Shown here piece after piece: positions 1 through 8,964 of a DNA stretch of 64,000 nucleotides. Source of the DNA: Hyphomicrobiales bacterium (GTDB lineage Bacteria; Pseudomonadota; Alphaproteobacteria; Rhizobiales; Rhizobiaceae); the NCBI GenBank assembly GCA_900469445.1, contig UBXM01000001.1:305358-369357 (forward strand). Reading direction: 5' to 3'. The notes below the pieces were generated by a model. It was not told where the DNA came from. It was given only the letters and a program-made list of their open reading frames with translations, and did not search any database. Each line of letters starts with the position of its first letter. The stretch's first letter is position 1. The translations under genes and the position numbers were made by a program.

Positions 1-2
1 CG

Positions 3-383
3 TATAGCAACAACGGCAAGACCAGCTGTTATGCCCTGTCCGTCCCGACCAGCTCCGCCCCGGCAAGCGTCAATCACGGCGACAATTTCTTCCTGATTTC
101 GCCGCAGGGCCAGGCCTACATGCCGCAGGCGATCATGGGATATGGCCTGAGACAGGGCTCCGATGTCACGGTTGCGGTGGACAATCAGCGGTTCGAGCTT
201 GCACCGCGCGACAACACCGCCTGGGTGCGGGACCAGAGCCGTGAGCCGGCACTGGTGAACGCGATGCGCGGTGGCAGCCGGATGACCGTGCAGGCGACCT
301 CCGGCCGCGGCACCGACACCAACTACACCTATTCGCTGAGCGGCGTCACCGCTGCATTGCAGGAAGTGAACCGGTGCCGCTGA
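3..383 (+). CDS. Invasion-associated locus B (IalB) family protein, 5' partial
   Basis: The reading frame is already open at base 3 and runs to the stop at 383, so only the C-terminal part (about 126 residues) is in the window. It contains a conserved-looking Cys-Tyr pair, the stretch FFLISPQGQAYMPQAIMGYG and a final CR, which resemble the C-terminal half of IalB-family periplasmic proteins common in Rhizobiales. The family takes its name from a Bartonella protein linked to erythrocyte invasion; in free-living relatives the role is unknown. Ten bases separate it from the next frame, so the two may be co-transcribed. The start and signal peptide lie outside the window. Confidence 0.7.
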   Translation, partial: YSNNGKTSCYALSVPTSSAPASVNHGDNFFLISPQGQAYMPQAIMGYGLRQGSDVTVAVDNQRFELAPRDNTAWVRDQSREPALVNAMRGGSRMTVQATSGRGTDTNYTYSLSGVTAALQEVNRCR

Positions 384-426
384 CGGCATCGGCTTGAGCA
401 TCGGCGAAACGGAGCAGCCCGAAAAG

Positions 427-1005
427 ATGACACGGATTAGATTTCGGCGATGCCTCATCGCCGTCACCCTGACGGCTGCGCTCGGACTGCCACTCACCGT
501 GTCCCTGAAGGCCGCCGATGTTCAGCCCGCAAGCGCTGCCAGCAGCCTCGGTGCGGGTTTCAGGACAGGTCGGGTGACGGGTTATCCCATCCCCCGCTTC
601 GTTTCGCTGAAATCCGCCAACGCCCATATGCGCGTCGGGCCGTCCACCGATTATGCCACCAACTGGGTCTATTCGGCGCGCGGACTGCCGCTGGAGATCA
701 TCGAGGAATACGGCAACTGGCGGCAGGTGCGCGATGCGGACGGAACAAGCGGCTGGATGTTTGCCCCGCTCCTGTCCGGCCGTCGCACAGCCGTGGTCGG
801 CCCCTGGATGGATAAGCCTGTGGCGCTTCACGCGGCACCGCGCTCCTCCTCGTCCGTCATTGCCGAACTCGCGCCATCGGTTCGGCTCAACCTGAAACAA
901 TGCGACGGCTCATGGTGCGACGTGTCGCTCCAGACCAGCCGCCTGTCCGGTTATGTCGCACAAGCCAATCTCTGGGGCGCCTATCCCCACGAGACGGTGG
1001 AATAG
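427..1005 (+). CDS. Secreted protein with tandem bacterial SH3-like domains
   Basis: The 192-residue product has a basic N-terminus and hydrophobic segment (residues about 6-24) typical of a signal peptide. Two SH3-like segments follow: residues about 58-118 (SANAHMRVGPSTDYATNWVY, then the WRQVRDADGTSGWM core) and residues about 125-185 (PVALHAAPRSSSSVIAEL, then DGSWCDVS and GYV). Such SH3_3/SH3_4 domains usually bind cell-wall peptides, so an envelope role is inferred. An upstream in-frame start at 394 would add 11 residues with no signal-peptide character, so ATG 427 is preferred. It is convergent with the carboxypeptidase gene. Confidence 0.75.
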   Translation: MTRIRFRRCLIAVTLTAALGLPLTVSLKAADVQPASAASSLGAGFRTGRVTGYPIPRFVSLKSANAHMRVGPSTDYATNWVYSARGLPLEIIEEYGNWRQVRDADGTSGWMFAPLLSGRRTAVVGPWMDKPVALHAAPRSSSSVIAELAPSVRLNLKQCDGSWCDVSLQTSRLSGYVAQANLWGAYPHETVE

Positions 1006-1016
1006 GGATAGTCCGG

Positions 1017-2270
1017 TCAGCGCACCACGAAGCAGTCGATCGACTTGGTTTGAAGCAGCGAGCACGCCTTTGCAGCGCTGTCACGATCGGCAAAGCCCGT
1101 CAGCCGGGCACGATAAATCTCGCGGCCGCTTGACCTGCCACCCTGAACGCTCGGAGCGATCTGGCCGAAGTCGGCAAGCAGAGGCAGTGCGGAATTGAGC
1201 GCCCCCGTGGCCGCCGAACGGCTGCCTGCAGCGGCGATCTGAATATCCCAGACAGCGGTTCCCTGCACGACGCCCGGCTGCGCCATCATCTCCATCGGCA
1301 AAGCCTTGGGCGGCGTTGCATAGGATGTAACGCTGGCAGCACTGGGTGTCGTTCCGCCAAGCATGATTTCGGTGCGCGGACGCGGAACCGGTGCTTTCGA
1401 GGCAAACGTTGCGACACCCTCGGCCGAGCGCTTCTGCTGGCCGCTGGCAACGGCGACCCCCGGCAGCCCACGGCCGCCCGGAAGGGCCTGATCCAGCAGA
1501 TCCGCCATCCGGTTGTCGCGCTGGCGCGCCGTCTTGCCGCCAAGCACCACGCCGATCACGCGACGTCCGTTGACATCGACAGCACTCGCAAGGTTGTAAC
1601 CGGAAGCGTTGATGAAGCCGGTCTTGATCCCGTCCATGCCGGGATAGCGGTACATCAGGTTGTTATGGCCTTTGATCGTCCGGCCGCGGAAACTGAACGA
1701 GCGCTGCGAAAAGATCTTGTATTCCCGCGGATAGTCGCGGATCAGCGACAGGGCCATCACCGCCATGTCGCGCGCCGTGGTCACCTGCGCCTTGTCCGGC
1801 AGGCCGGAGGCGTTGCGGAAAACGGTGCTGCGCATGCCGAGCTGGCGCGCCTTCCTCGTCATGATCGCGCCGAAACGCTCTTCGGATCCGCCGAGATGAT
1901 CGCCCATCGCCGCTGCGGCATCATTGGCGGAACGAATGGCCATGCCGTAGACCGCCTCGCGAACGGTGATCGTCTGCCCGGCCGGCACGCCGAGCTTGAA
2001 GGGGATCTTCGACGCCGCATTCTTCGTCATCACGATCCTGTCGTCCCAATGCAGACGGCCGGTGCGAAGCGCCTCGAAGGTGAGGTAGAGCGTCATCATC
2101 TTGGTCAGCGAGGCGGGGTGGTTGAGCGTCTCGCCATTCTGCGAAGCCAGAACCTTACCGCTCTGCACATCGTAGATGTAATGCGCATAACCGGCCTCGG
2201 CCGTCCGACTGATTGACAAGAAGGCGCTTGCTACAATTACGAACGCCATGATCCGCTGGACTAGAAGCAT
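1017..2270 (-). CDS. D-alanyl-D-alanine carboxypeptidase (PBP5/6 type) with C-terminal SPOR-like domain
   Basis: This serine peptidase is expected to trim the terminal D-Ala from peptidoglycan pentapeptides in the periplasm. The 417-residue product has an N-terminal signal (residues 1-26) and all three penicillin-binding motifs: SxxK at S54-LTK, SxN at S114-A-N and KTG at K216-T-G. The region after about residue 260 is Pro/Ala-rich linker. The last 35 residues (YRARLTGFADRDSAAKACSL, ending DCFVVR) look like a SPOR domain, which binds denuded glycan at division sites. A GGGGGAG ribosome site lies just before the ATG. Peptidase S11 membership is secure; the precise paralogue is not. Confidence 0.9.
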   Translation of the reverse strand: MLLVQRIMAFVIVASAFLSISRTAEAGYAHYIYDVQSGKVLASQNGETLNHPASLTKMMTLYLTFEALRTGRLHWDDRIVMTKNAASKIPFKLGVPAGQTITVREAVYGMAIRSANDAAAAMGDHLGGSEERFGAIMTRKARQLGMRSTVFRNASGLPDKAQVTTARDMAVMALSLIRDYPREYKIFSQRSFSFRGRTIKGHNNLMYRYPGMDGIKTGFINASGYNLASAVDVNGRRVIGVVLGGKTARQRDNRMADLLDQALPGGRGLPGVAVASGQQKRSAEGVATFASKAPVPRPRTEIMLGGTTPSAASVTSYATPPKALPMEMMAQPGVVQGTAVWDIQIAAAGSRSAATGALNSALPLLADFGQIAPSVQGGRSSGREIYRARLTGFADRDSAAKACSLLQTKSIDCFVVR

Positions 2271-2529
2271 TCGCTCCCCCTTTTAACCGCGGCCCATGAA
2301 TAGTGATCCAACATGGTGCGAAAATGACCTGATCTGAAATTAATTCAAGTTCTTGACCTATGGTTAATCCAAAGATCGACGATTCAGTTCATCTGCAAAA
2401 TAGTGATCCCGTATCACAATATAACAGAAACTGTGAATGCTTGCATTTTAACGAATTGGTTAACCTGAACTTTAAAGCCAACTTTCTAGCTTGCGCCCGA
2501 GTCCAATCTCCAGAGGAGGAAAGCTCGGA

Positions 2530-3480
2530 ATGATTCCGATGTCTTCGAGGCTGACCCAGATGGTTCAGACGTCGCTTACCATCAAGGTGTTCGCAGTCTG
2601 CTTCGTGTCCGTCCATGTGCCGCTGCTGGTCTTCATCGTCTATCTTGCAGGCGGCAATGCAGCCAAGACCGAGCCGGTTCTGCTTCTGCTTCTGGCCGCA
2701 ACCATCGCCGGGACGACCATATGTCTCTTGAGCCTGTGGTGGATGATCCGCCCGCTGCGCCAGTTGGCCCATGCGATCAAGAACTACCGTGCGGACGGCA
2801 CTCCCGTTCGCATGCAGGTGACCAGCAAGGACGAGATCGGCCTTCTGGCAACCACCGTGACAGCCATGGTCGCGGAAACCGAAACCCTGATGGGCAAGCT
2901 GCGCCATCAGGCGATGACCGATCCGTTGACCGGTCTCGGCAACCGCCGCTGGCTGAACGAACGGGCGGCGGAAGAAATGGCGCGCGCCGAACGGTCGGGA
3001 GAGCCGTTGTCGATCATCGTGGCGGACCTCGACCGCTTCAAGGGCATCAATGACGGCCATGGCCACGAGACCGGTGACCGGGTGCTGGTGGCTGCTGGCG
3101 AAATCGTCAGAACCTGCCTGCGCCCCTATGATCTCGCGGCGCGGATCGGCGGTGAGGAATTCTGCATCCTGCTTCCCCGCACCACGCTCGATGAAGCCGA
3201 AGCGATCGGCGAACGCCTGCGCACGACATTGGCGGCAACCACCATACCGCCTTTGCGTCAGGGGCGGATGACGGCAAGCTTCGGCCTCTGCGCCGCCGGC
3301 ATTGGCGACCGCCTGCCCGACATGCTCTTGCGCGCAGATTTCGCGCTTTATGAAGCCAAGCGCGACGGTCGAAACTGCATAAGGCGCGCGCGCGAAAACA
3401 GCAGCGACGAGGCCATCGCATCCGCCAAGCTCGCCCCGGCGAGGACCGCATCGCCGGCCAACGGGACGCACATTCTCTGA
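2530..3480 (+). CDS. Membrane diguanylate cyclase (HAMP-GGDEF)
   Basis: The protein (316 residues) is predicted to make cyclic di-GMP from two GTP. Two hydrophobic helices (residues about 17-42 and 51-73) bracket a very short periplasmic loop, followed by a HAMP-like segment (MIRPLRQLAHAIKNYRADG) and a GGDEF domain. The catalytic signature is GGEEF (in ARIGGEEFCILLP), and the nucleotide region has DLDRFKGINDGHGHETGD. The start at 2530 is chosen because AGGAGGA lies nine bases upstream; the frame extends in-frame to 2491 without a ribosome site. No I-site RxxD directly precedes GGEEF: the residues there are DLAAR. No EAL domain follows. Confidence 0.88.
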   Translation: MIPMSSRLTQMVQTSLTIKVFAVCFVSVHVPLLVFIVYLAGGNAAKTEPVLLLLLAATIAGTTICLLSLWWMIRPLRQLAHAIKNYRADGTPVRMQVTSKDEIGLLATTVTAMVAETETLMGKLRHQAMTDPLTGLGNRRWLNERAAEEMARAERSGEPLSIIVADLDRFKGINDGHGHETGDRVLVAAGEIVRTCLRPYDLAARIGGEEFCILLPRTTLDEAEAIGERLRTTLAATTIPPLRQGRMTASFGLCAAGIGDRLPDMLLRADFALYEAKRDGRNCIRRARENSSDEAIASAKLAPARTASPANGTHIL

Positions 3481-3601
3481 AGCTGGCCGACACGCCGCCT
3501 GGCATCGACCGTTGCCAGGTGAGCAGCTTTGCGCATAACGTTCCTTCAGCGGTGAGGGAGAACACCGCCACCCGCTTTCGACGTTCATGGGGAGGAACAG
3601 C

Positions 3602-4378
3602 ATGAACAGATCCGTGGTCGTCACCGGTTCCACCAGCGGCATCGGTCTCGGCATCGCCAGGGCTTTTGCGGCCGGAGGCGACAATGTCATCATCAACGGC
3701 TTTGGCGACAAGGGCGAGATCGAGGCGATCAGGGCCTCGCTCGATGCCGCAGGCTCAGGCACCGTCCTTTATCACCCCGCCGACATGACCAGACCGGTCG
3801 ATATCGAAGACCTGATTGCGATGGCCCGCGACAGATTCGGCACGGTCGATGTTCTGATCAACAATGCAGGCATCCAGCACGTGGCGCGGGTTGAGGAGTT
3901 CCCGCCGGAAAAATGGGATCAGCTGATCGCCATCCTGCTTTCATCCGCCTTCCATACGATGCGCCACGCGATCCCGCTGATGAAGTCCTCGGGCAAAGGG
4001 CGCATCATCAACGTCGCCTCCGCCCATGGCCTCGTCGCCTCCCCCTTCAAATCCGCCTATGTGGCGGCAAAACACGGCATCATGGGCCTGACCAAGACGG
4101 CGGCGCTCGAACTTGCGCAGGACAACATCACCGTCAACGCGATCTGCCCCGGCTTCGTCCTGACCCCGCTGGTCGAAAGGCAGATCCCCGATCAGGCGCG
4201 CGAAAAGGGCATCAGCGAGGAAAAGGTCAAGGACGAGGTGATGCTGCGCCTGCAGGCAACCAAGGAGTTCGTCGGCATCGACGAAGTGGCGGCAGCGGCC
4301 ATCTATCTGGCGAGCGATGCAGCAAGAAGCATCACGGGCACGCATATCTCCATCGACGGCGGCTGGACGGCGCAGTAA
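3602..4378 (+). CDS. bdhA: 3-hydroxybutyrate dehydrogenase (SDR family)
   Basis: The 258-residue short-chain dehydrogenase has the Rossmann motif TGSTSGIGLGIA near the N-terminus, NNAG, the catalytic Ser in NVASAHG and the YxxxK pair in SAYVAAKHG. The C-terminal segment QIPDQAREKGISEEKVKDEV, followed by the LQATKEFV stretch, is typical of D-3-hydroxybutyrate dehydrogenases, which oxidise 3-hydroxybutyrate to acetoacetate in polyhydroxybutyrate turnover. ATG 3602 follows GGGGAGGAAC; an in-frame ATG at 3587 has no such site. It lies 125 bases before xdhA on the same strand, but the structured gap suggests separate control. Confidence 0.88.
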   Translation: MNRSVVVTGSTSGIGLGIARAFAAGGDNVIINGFGDKGEIEAIRASLDAAGSGTVLYHPADMTRPVDIEDLIAMARDRFGTVDVLINNAGIQHVARVEEFPPEKWDQLIAILLSSAFHTMRHAIPLMKSSGKGRIINVASAHGLVASPFKSAYVAAKHGIMGLTKTAALELAQDNITVNAICPGFVLTPLVERQIPDQAREKGISEEKVKDEVMLRLQATKEFVGIDEVAAAAIYLASDAARSITGTHISIDGGWTAQ

Positions 4379-4387
4379 ATTACTCCG

Positions 4388-4460
4388 CCTCATTCCGTGA
4401 CAAGTGCGTGAATGAGGGTAGGATATGCGGCCCGAGAACAGCCTTTGAAAGGCGACCGGG
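4388..4460 (+). promoter_or_regulatory. Structured leader upstream of xdhA
   Basis: Between bdhA and xdhA there is a perfect 8-bp inverted repeat, CCTCATTC (4388-4395) and GAATGAGG (4410-4417). It is followed by a hairpin GCCTTTGAAAGGC (4441-4453) nested between CCCG (4431-4434) and CGGG (4457-4460). The first repeat could be an operator for the purine regulator or the first stem of a folded leader. The position before xanthine dehydrogenase makes a xanthine/urate-sensing RNA conceivable, but I cannot match it to a consensus by eye. Confidence 0.4.
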
Positions 4461-4503
4461 TGATTCTTGACTGGGAGCCGGCGACGGCGGACGAAGGAGA
4501 AAA

Positions 4504-5976
4504 ATGAGTTCAGCCATCCGCTTCATCCTCAACGGGGAAGACGTGACCCTTGGAGACTTTTCGCCGACGGACACTCTTCTTGATTATCTCCGCCTGACGC
4601 GGCGGCTGACGGGGACGAAGGAAGGATGCGCCGAAGGCGACTGTGGCGCCTGCACCGTGCTTGTCGGGCGGTTGACGGAAACCGGCCTGCGCTACGAAAG
4701 CGTCAACGCCTGCATAAGGCTCCTTGGCTCCATGCAAGGCACCCATGTCGTCACCGTCGAGCATCTGGCCGCTGAGGACGGGACGCTTCACCCGGTCCAG
4801 CAGGCGATGGTGGACTGTCATGGCTCCCAATGCGGCTTCTGCACGCCGGGTTTCGTCATGTCGCTCTACGGCCTGTGGCTTTCCAACGAAAATCCGAGCC
4901 GCGCCGAGATCGAAAGCGCGCTTCAGGGCAATCTCTGTCGCTGCACGGGATATGAACCGATCGTCAAGGCCGCCGAACAGGTGGCGCAGAACCGGCCGAG
5001 CTCGCTCTTCGACCCGCTGGAACGTGACCGCACCGAAATCATGGCGAAGCTCTGGTCGATCCGCTCGCAAATGGAGACCGTGGTCATCGAGAAGGATGGC
5101 GCAAGATCGATCATCCCGGCCTCGCTCGAGGTTTTTGCCGAGGCGCTGGCGGATGAACCGCATGCCACGGTGGTCGCGGGCGCAACCGATGTCGGCCTGT
5201 GGGTGACCAAGCAGATGCGCAAGCTCGACCCGGTCATCTTCATCAACCATCTCTCCGAATTGCAGACGATCACCGTCGAGCCGAACGGCATCACCATCGG
5301 TGCGGGCGTCAGTTATGCCGAGGCGCATGGTTTTCTCGAAGCGGTCATCCCCGCGTTCGGCAGGCTTTTCGATCGTATCGGCGGACAGCAGGTCAGAAAC
5401 GCCGGCACGATCGGCGGCAATATCGCCAACGGTTCGCCGATCGGCGACACGCCGCCGCCGCTGATCGCGCTGGGCGCCACGCTGACGCTGCGTTCCCATT
5501 CCGGCCGCCGCACCATGCCGCTCGAAAACTACTTTCTGGCCTATGGCAAACAGGACCGCATGGCCGGCGAATTCGTCGAGAAGGTGTTTGTGCCGCTTCC
5601 TGCGGAAAACGGCCATTTCGCCGCTTACAAGATTTCCAAGCGCCGCGACGAGGATATCTCCGCCCTTTGCGGCGCCTTCAACCTGACGCTCGACATGGAT
5701 GGCCATGTCGAGGATATCCGCATCGCCTTCGGCGGCATGGCCGCGACCCCGAAACGGGCAGTGAATGTCGAACAGGCGCTCATTGGGAAGCCATGGCGCT
5801 GGGACGTGATCGCGTCCGCGCGCGATGCTTTCGACGCGGACTACCAGCCGCTGAGCGACTGGCGCGCAAGCGCCGAATATCGCAGCCTGACGGCAAAAAA
5901 CCTGCTCACCCGCTTCTTCCTGGAAACGGCCGGCGCACCGACCGAATTGCATCGCTTCGAGATGGAGGAGGCGTAG
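4504..5976 (+). CDS. xdhA: Xanthine dehydrogenase small subunit (2Fe-2S and FAD)
   Basis: This subunit carries electrons from the molybdenum centre of XdhB through two [2Fe-2S] clusters to FAD and NAD+. The first cluster ligands are C42, C47, C50 and C70 (motif CAEGDCGAC). The second cluster has C110 and C113 (CGFC) and C145 and C147 (CRC). An FAD-binding domain of the CO-dehydrogenase flavoprotein type covers about residues 190-370 (GGNIANGSPIGD, VAGATDVG), with its C-terminal domain to residue 490. AAGGAG lies just before the ATG. The stop is one base from the xdhB start, indicating translational coupling. Confidence 0.95.
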   Translation: MSSAIRFILNGEDVTLGDFSPTDTLLDYLRLTRRLTGTKEGCAEGDCGACTVLVGRLTETGLRYESVNACIRLLGSMQGTHVVTVEHLAAEDGTLHPVQQAMVDCHGSQCGFCTPGFVMSLYGLWLSNENPSRAEIESALQGNLCRCTGYEPIVKAAEQVAQNRPSSLFDPLERDRTEIMAKLWSIRSQMETVVIEKDGARSIIPASLEVFAEALADEPHATVVAGATDVGLWVTKQMRKLDPVIFINHLSELQTITVEPNGITIGAGVSYAEAHGFLEAVIPAFGRLFDRIGGQQVRNAGTIGGNIANGSPIGDTPPPLIALGATLTLRSHSGRRTMPLENYFLAYGKQDRMAGEFVEKVFVPLPAENGHFAAYKISKRRDEDISALCGAFNLTLDMDGHVEDIRIAFGGMAATPKRAVNVEQALIGKPWRWDVIASARDAFDADYQPLSDWRASAEYRSLTAKNLLTRFFLETAGAPTELHRFEMEEA

Positions 5977-5977
5977 G

Positions 5978-8326
5978 ATGGACAAGACCTCCTTCGAGAT
6001 GAAACCTGCCATCGATGGTCCGATGCATGTGTCGCGCAAACATGATTCAGCGCATAAGCATGTGACAGGAACTGCCGAATATATCGATGATATTCCGGAA
6101 CCGGTCGACACGCTCCACGGCGGCCTTGGCCTGTCGGATCGGGCGCATGCGCAGATCGTCTCGATCGATCTCGACGCGGTTCGCGCCGCCCCCGGCGTCG
6201 TCTGGGTGATGACGGCGGACGACATTCCCGGCGAAAACGATGTGGCCTCCACCGGCAAGCACGATGAACCGCTGCTGGCGAGCGATCTCGTCCAGTTCCA
6301 CGGCCAGCCGATCTTTGCCGTGTTTGCGCAGACCCGTGATCAGGCCCGTCGCGCGGCAAGACTGGCGAAGATCGAATACCGTGATCTGCCCCACTGGACC
6401 GATATCGACGGAGCACGCCAAAACGGCGCGCCTTTCGTCACCGAACCGATGACGCTCAGGCGCGGCGAGCCGGAAACCGAGATCGCAAAGCCCGAATTGC
6501 GTATTCAGGCCTCGATGAATATCGGCGGTCAGGAGCATTTCTATCTCGAAAGCCATATCGCGTTCGCCATACCCGGCGAGGATGACGACGTCACCGTCTG
6601 GTCTTCAACCCAGCATCCGAGCGAGGTGCAGCACATGGTGGCGCATGTGCTCGGCACCTCCAATCACGCGGTTGAGGTGAAGACCCGACGCATGGGCGGC
6701 GGCTTCGGCGGCAAGGAAACCCAGAGCAACCAGTTCGCGGCCCTTGCGGCCGTCGCGGCGAAAAAGCTGAAACGGGCGGTAAAATTCCGCCCTGACCGCG
6801 ACGAGGATATGTCGATCACCGGCAAGCGGCACGATTTCCGCGTCGATTACGATGTCGCCTTCGACAAGAAGGGCAGGATCCACGCGGTCGACGCGACCTA
6901 TGCGGCGCGTTGCGGTTTTTCCGCCGATCTCTCAGGCCCCGTCACCGACCGCGCCCTCTTCCATGCAGACAGCAGCTATTATTATCCGCATGTGCACCTG
7001 ACGTCGCAGCCGTTGAAGACGCATACCGTCTCCAACACCGCCTTTCGCGGTTTCGGCGGACCGCAGGGCCTGCTCGGGGCTGAGCGCATCATCGAAGAAA
7101 TCGCCTATGCACTCGGCAAGGATCCGCTCGAAATCCGCAAGCTGAATTTCTACGGCCAGCGCGGGTCCGGCAGAACCGTCACGCCCTATCATCAGGAAAT
7201 CCACGACAATGTCATCGCCCGCATCGTCGATGAACTCGAGGCCTCCTCCGACTACAAGAAGCGGCGCCGGGCGATCCTGAAATTCAACGCCAACAGCCCG
7301 GTGATCCGCAAGGGCATTGCGCTGACACCGGTCAAGTTCGGCATCTCCTTCACCCTGACCGCCTATAATCAGGCCGGCGCATTGGTGCATGTCTATAACG
7401 ACGGTTCGATCCACCTGAACCACGGCGGCACCGAGATGGGCCAGGGCCTCTATACCAAGGTGGCGCAGGTCGTGGCCGATTGTTTCCAGGTCGATATCGA
7501 CCGGGTGAAGATCACCGCGACGACGACGGGCAAGGTGCCCAACACCTCGGCCACCGCCGCCTCTTCAGGTTCGGACCTCAACGGCATGGCGGCCCATGAT
7601 GCCTGCCGCCAGATCAAGGAGCGGCTGATCGACTTTGCCGCACGGCAATGGCAGGTCAATCGCGACAAGATCGAGTTCCTGCCCAACCGGGTGAGGATCG
7701 GCACCGAGATCGTGCCGTTCGACACCTTCGTCAAGGCCGCCTATTACGACCGCGTGCAACTGTCTGCCGCCGGCTTCTACAAGACACCCAAGATCCACTG
7801 GGACCGCAAGGCCGGCCGCGGCCACCCCTTCTATTATTTCGCCTATGGCGCCGCCGTCTCGGAAGTCTCGATCGACACGCTGACCGGCGAATATATGGTG
7901 GACCGCACCGATATTCTTCACGACGTCGGACGGTCGCTCAACCCTGCCCTCGACATCGGCCAGATCGAAGGCGCTTTCGTGCAGGGCATGGGCTGGCTGA
8001 CGACGGAGGAATTGTGGTGGGATGCCAAGGGCAGGCTTCGCACCCATGCCCCGTCGACCTACAAGATCCCGCTCGCCTCCGACCGGCCCAAGATCTTCAA
8101 TGTGAAGCTCGCCGAATGGTCCGAAAATGCCGAACCGACGATCGGCCGCTCCAAGGCCGTCGGCGAGCCGCCCTTCATGCTGGCCATCTCCGTTCTGGAG
8201 GCAATCTCCATGGCGGTCGCAAGCGTCGCCGATTATGCGGTCTGCCCGCGCCTCGACGCACCTGCGACACCCGAGCGGGTGCTGATGGCGGTGGAGAGGC
8301 TGAAAGCTCTCGAGAAAGTCACGTAA
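5978..8326 (+). CDS. xdhB: Xanthine dehydrogenase large subunit (molybdopterin-binding)
   Basis: The 782-residue catalytic subunit oxidises hypoxanthine and xanthine to urate. It has the N-terminal a/b hammerhead domain (about 20-130: GTAEYIDDIP onward) and the molybdopterin-binding domain with MGGGFGGKE, AFRGFGGPQG and GTEMGQGLYTKVAQ. The catalytic-glutamate motif VGEPPFMLA is near the C-terminus. Length fits bacterial XdhB. It directly follows xdhA and needs XdhC, encoded 1.8 kb downstream, to receive sulfurated cofactor. A GNAT gene follows after a 70-base gap that contains an inverted repeat. Confidence 0.95.
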   Translation: MDKTSFEMKPAIDGPMHVSRKHDSAHKHVTGTAEYIDDIPEPVDTLHGGLGLSDRAHAQIVSIDLDAVRAAPGVVWVMTADDIPGENDVASTGKHDEPLLASDLVQFHGQPIFAVFAQTRDQARRAARLAKIEYRDLPHWTDIDGARQNGAPFVTEPMTLRRGEPETEIAKPELRIQASMNIGGQEHFYLESHIAFAIPGEDDDVTVWSSTQHPSEVQHMVAHVLGTSNHAVEVKTRRMGGGFGGKETQSNQFAALAAVAAKKLKRAVKFRPDRDEDMSITGKRHDFRVDYDVAFDKKGRIHAVDATYAARCGFSADLSGPVTDRALFHADSSYYYPHVHLTSQPLKTHTVSNTAFRGFGGPQGLLGAERIIEEIAYALGKDPLEIRKLNFYGQRGSGRTVTPYHQEIHDNVIARIVDELEASSDYKKRRRAILKFNANSPVIRKGIALTPVKFGISFTLTAYNQAGALVHVYNDGSIHLNHGGTEMGQGLYTKVAQVVADCFQVDIDRVKITATTTGKVPNTSATAASSGSDLNGMAAHDACRQIKERLIDFAARQWQVNRDKIEFLPNRVRIGTEIVPFDTFVKAAYYDRVQLSAAGFYKTPKIHWDRKAGRGHPFYYFAYGAAVSEVSIDTLTGEYMVDRTDILHDVGRSLNPALDIGQIEGAFVQGMGWLTTEELWWDAKGRLRTHAPSTYKIPLASDRPKIFNVKLAEWSENAEPTIGRSKAVGEPPFMLAISVLEAISMAVASVADYAVCPRLDAPATPERVLMAVERLKALEKVT

Positions 8327-8333
8327 AATCGCT

Positions 8334-8386
8334 TCGATATTTTCGCGCAGAGGCCTATTTTAAAAGGCGGAGGAGCGAAATATCGA
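8334..8386. repeat. Inverted repeat between xdhB and the GNAT gene
   Basis: TCGATATTTTCGC (8334-8346) is complementary, with one bulged T, to GCGAAATATCGA (8375-8386). The hairpin ends just before the GAGGAGG ribosome site of the downstream acetyltransferase gene, so it could attenuate or stabilise the mRNA end of xdhAB. No T-run follows, so it is not a standard intrinsic terminator. Confidence 0.5.
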
Positions 8387-8396
8387 GGAGGCAGAC

Positions 8397-8903
8397 ATGA
8401 CGATCACCATCCGTGCCGAACGCCCTGGCGACGAGGATGTCATTCACGATCTGACCCAGGCCGCCTTCGCGCCAATGTCCTACAGTTCAGGGACGGAAGG
8501 CGCGATCATCCGGGCGCTGCGCGCCCGCGGCGAGCTGACCTTGTCGCTGGTTGCCACGGAAAACGACCGGGTCATCGGCCACGTGGCCTTTTCGCCGGTG
8601 ACGATCGACGGCCATTACGACGACTGGTTCGGGCTGGGACCGATTTCGGTCAGGGCGGACAGGCAGAAACAGGGTATCGGCCACACGCTGATCCGCGAAG
8701 GCATCCATCAGTTGAAGGCGCTTGGAGCCAAAGGCTGCGCATTGGTCGGCGATCAGGCCGTGTATAAGGGTGTCGGTTTCGTCAGCGACGGACAGCTTAC
8801 CTATCAGGGCGTGCCGGATACCTATGTGCAATATCTGACACTCTCGGGCCACGCTCCGCATGGTGTTCTGACCTTTTCCGAAGCCTTCGCGGCAAAGGAA
8901 TGA
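8397..8903 (+). CDS. GNAT-family N-acetyltransferase (YhbS-like)
   Basis: The 168-residue product has the GNAT fold pattern: an N-terminal IRAERPGDEDVIHDLTQAAF strand-helix, the strand VIGHVAFSPV, and the acetyl-CoA pyrophosphate loop VRADRQKQGIGHTLI (the R/QxxGxG/A motif). The helix GAKGCALVGD and the motif YKGVGF follow. This layout matches the YhbS type often annotated as a putative acetyltransferase of unknown substrate. GAGGAGG precedes ATG 8397. Position after xdhAB suggests co-transcription, but nothing in the protein ties it to purine metabolism. Confidence 0.85.
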   Translation: MTITIRAERPGDEDVIHDLTQAAFAPMSYSSGTEGAIIRALRARGELTLSLVATENDRVIGHVAFSPVTIDGHYDDWFGLGPISVRADRQKQGIGHTLIREGIHQLKALGAKGCALVGDQAVYKGVGFVSDGQLTYQGVPDTYVQYLTLSGHAPHGVLTFSEAFAAKE

Positions 8904-8964
8904 AGACAGGAGCCGGTCAGCGCGCTGATCTTCAGCCTGTGCAAACTCGACGCTGAAGCAGCGT

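Noticed and set aside
2389..3762. A 457-residue open frame on the minus strand opposite the diguanylate cyclase gene.
   Set aside because: It covers a complete GGDEF gene and has no signature of its own.
4510..6258. A 582-residue open frame on the minus strand opposite xdhA.
   Set aside because: It is the GC-rich shadow of xdhA, has no ribosome site or recognised motif, and xdhA itself is certain.
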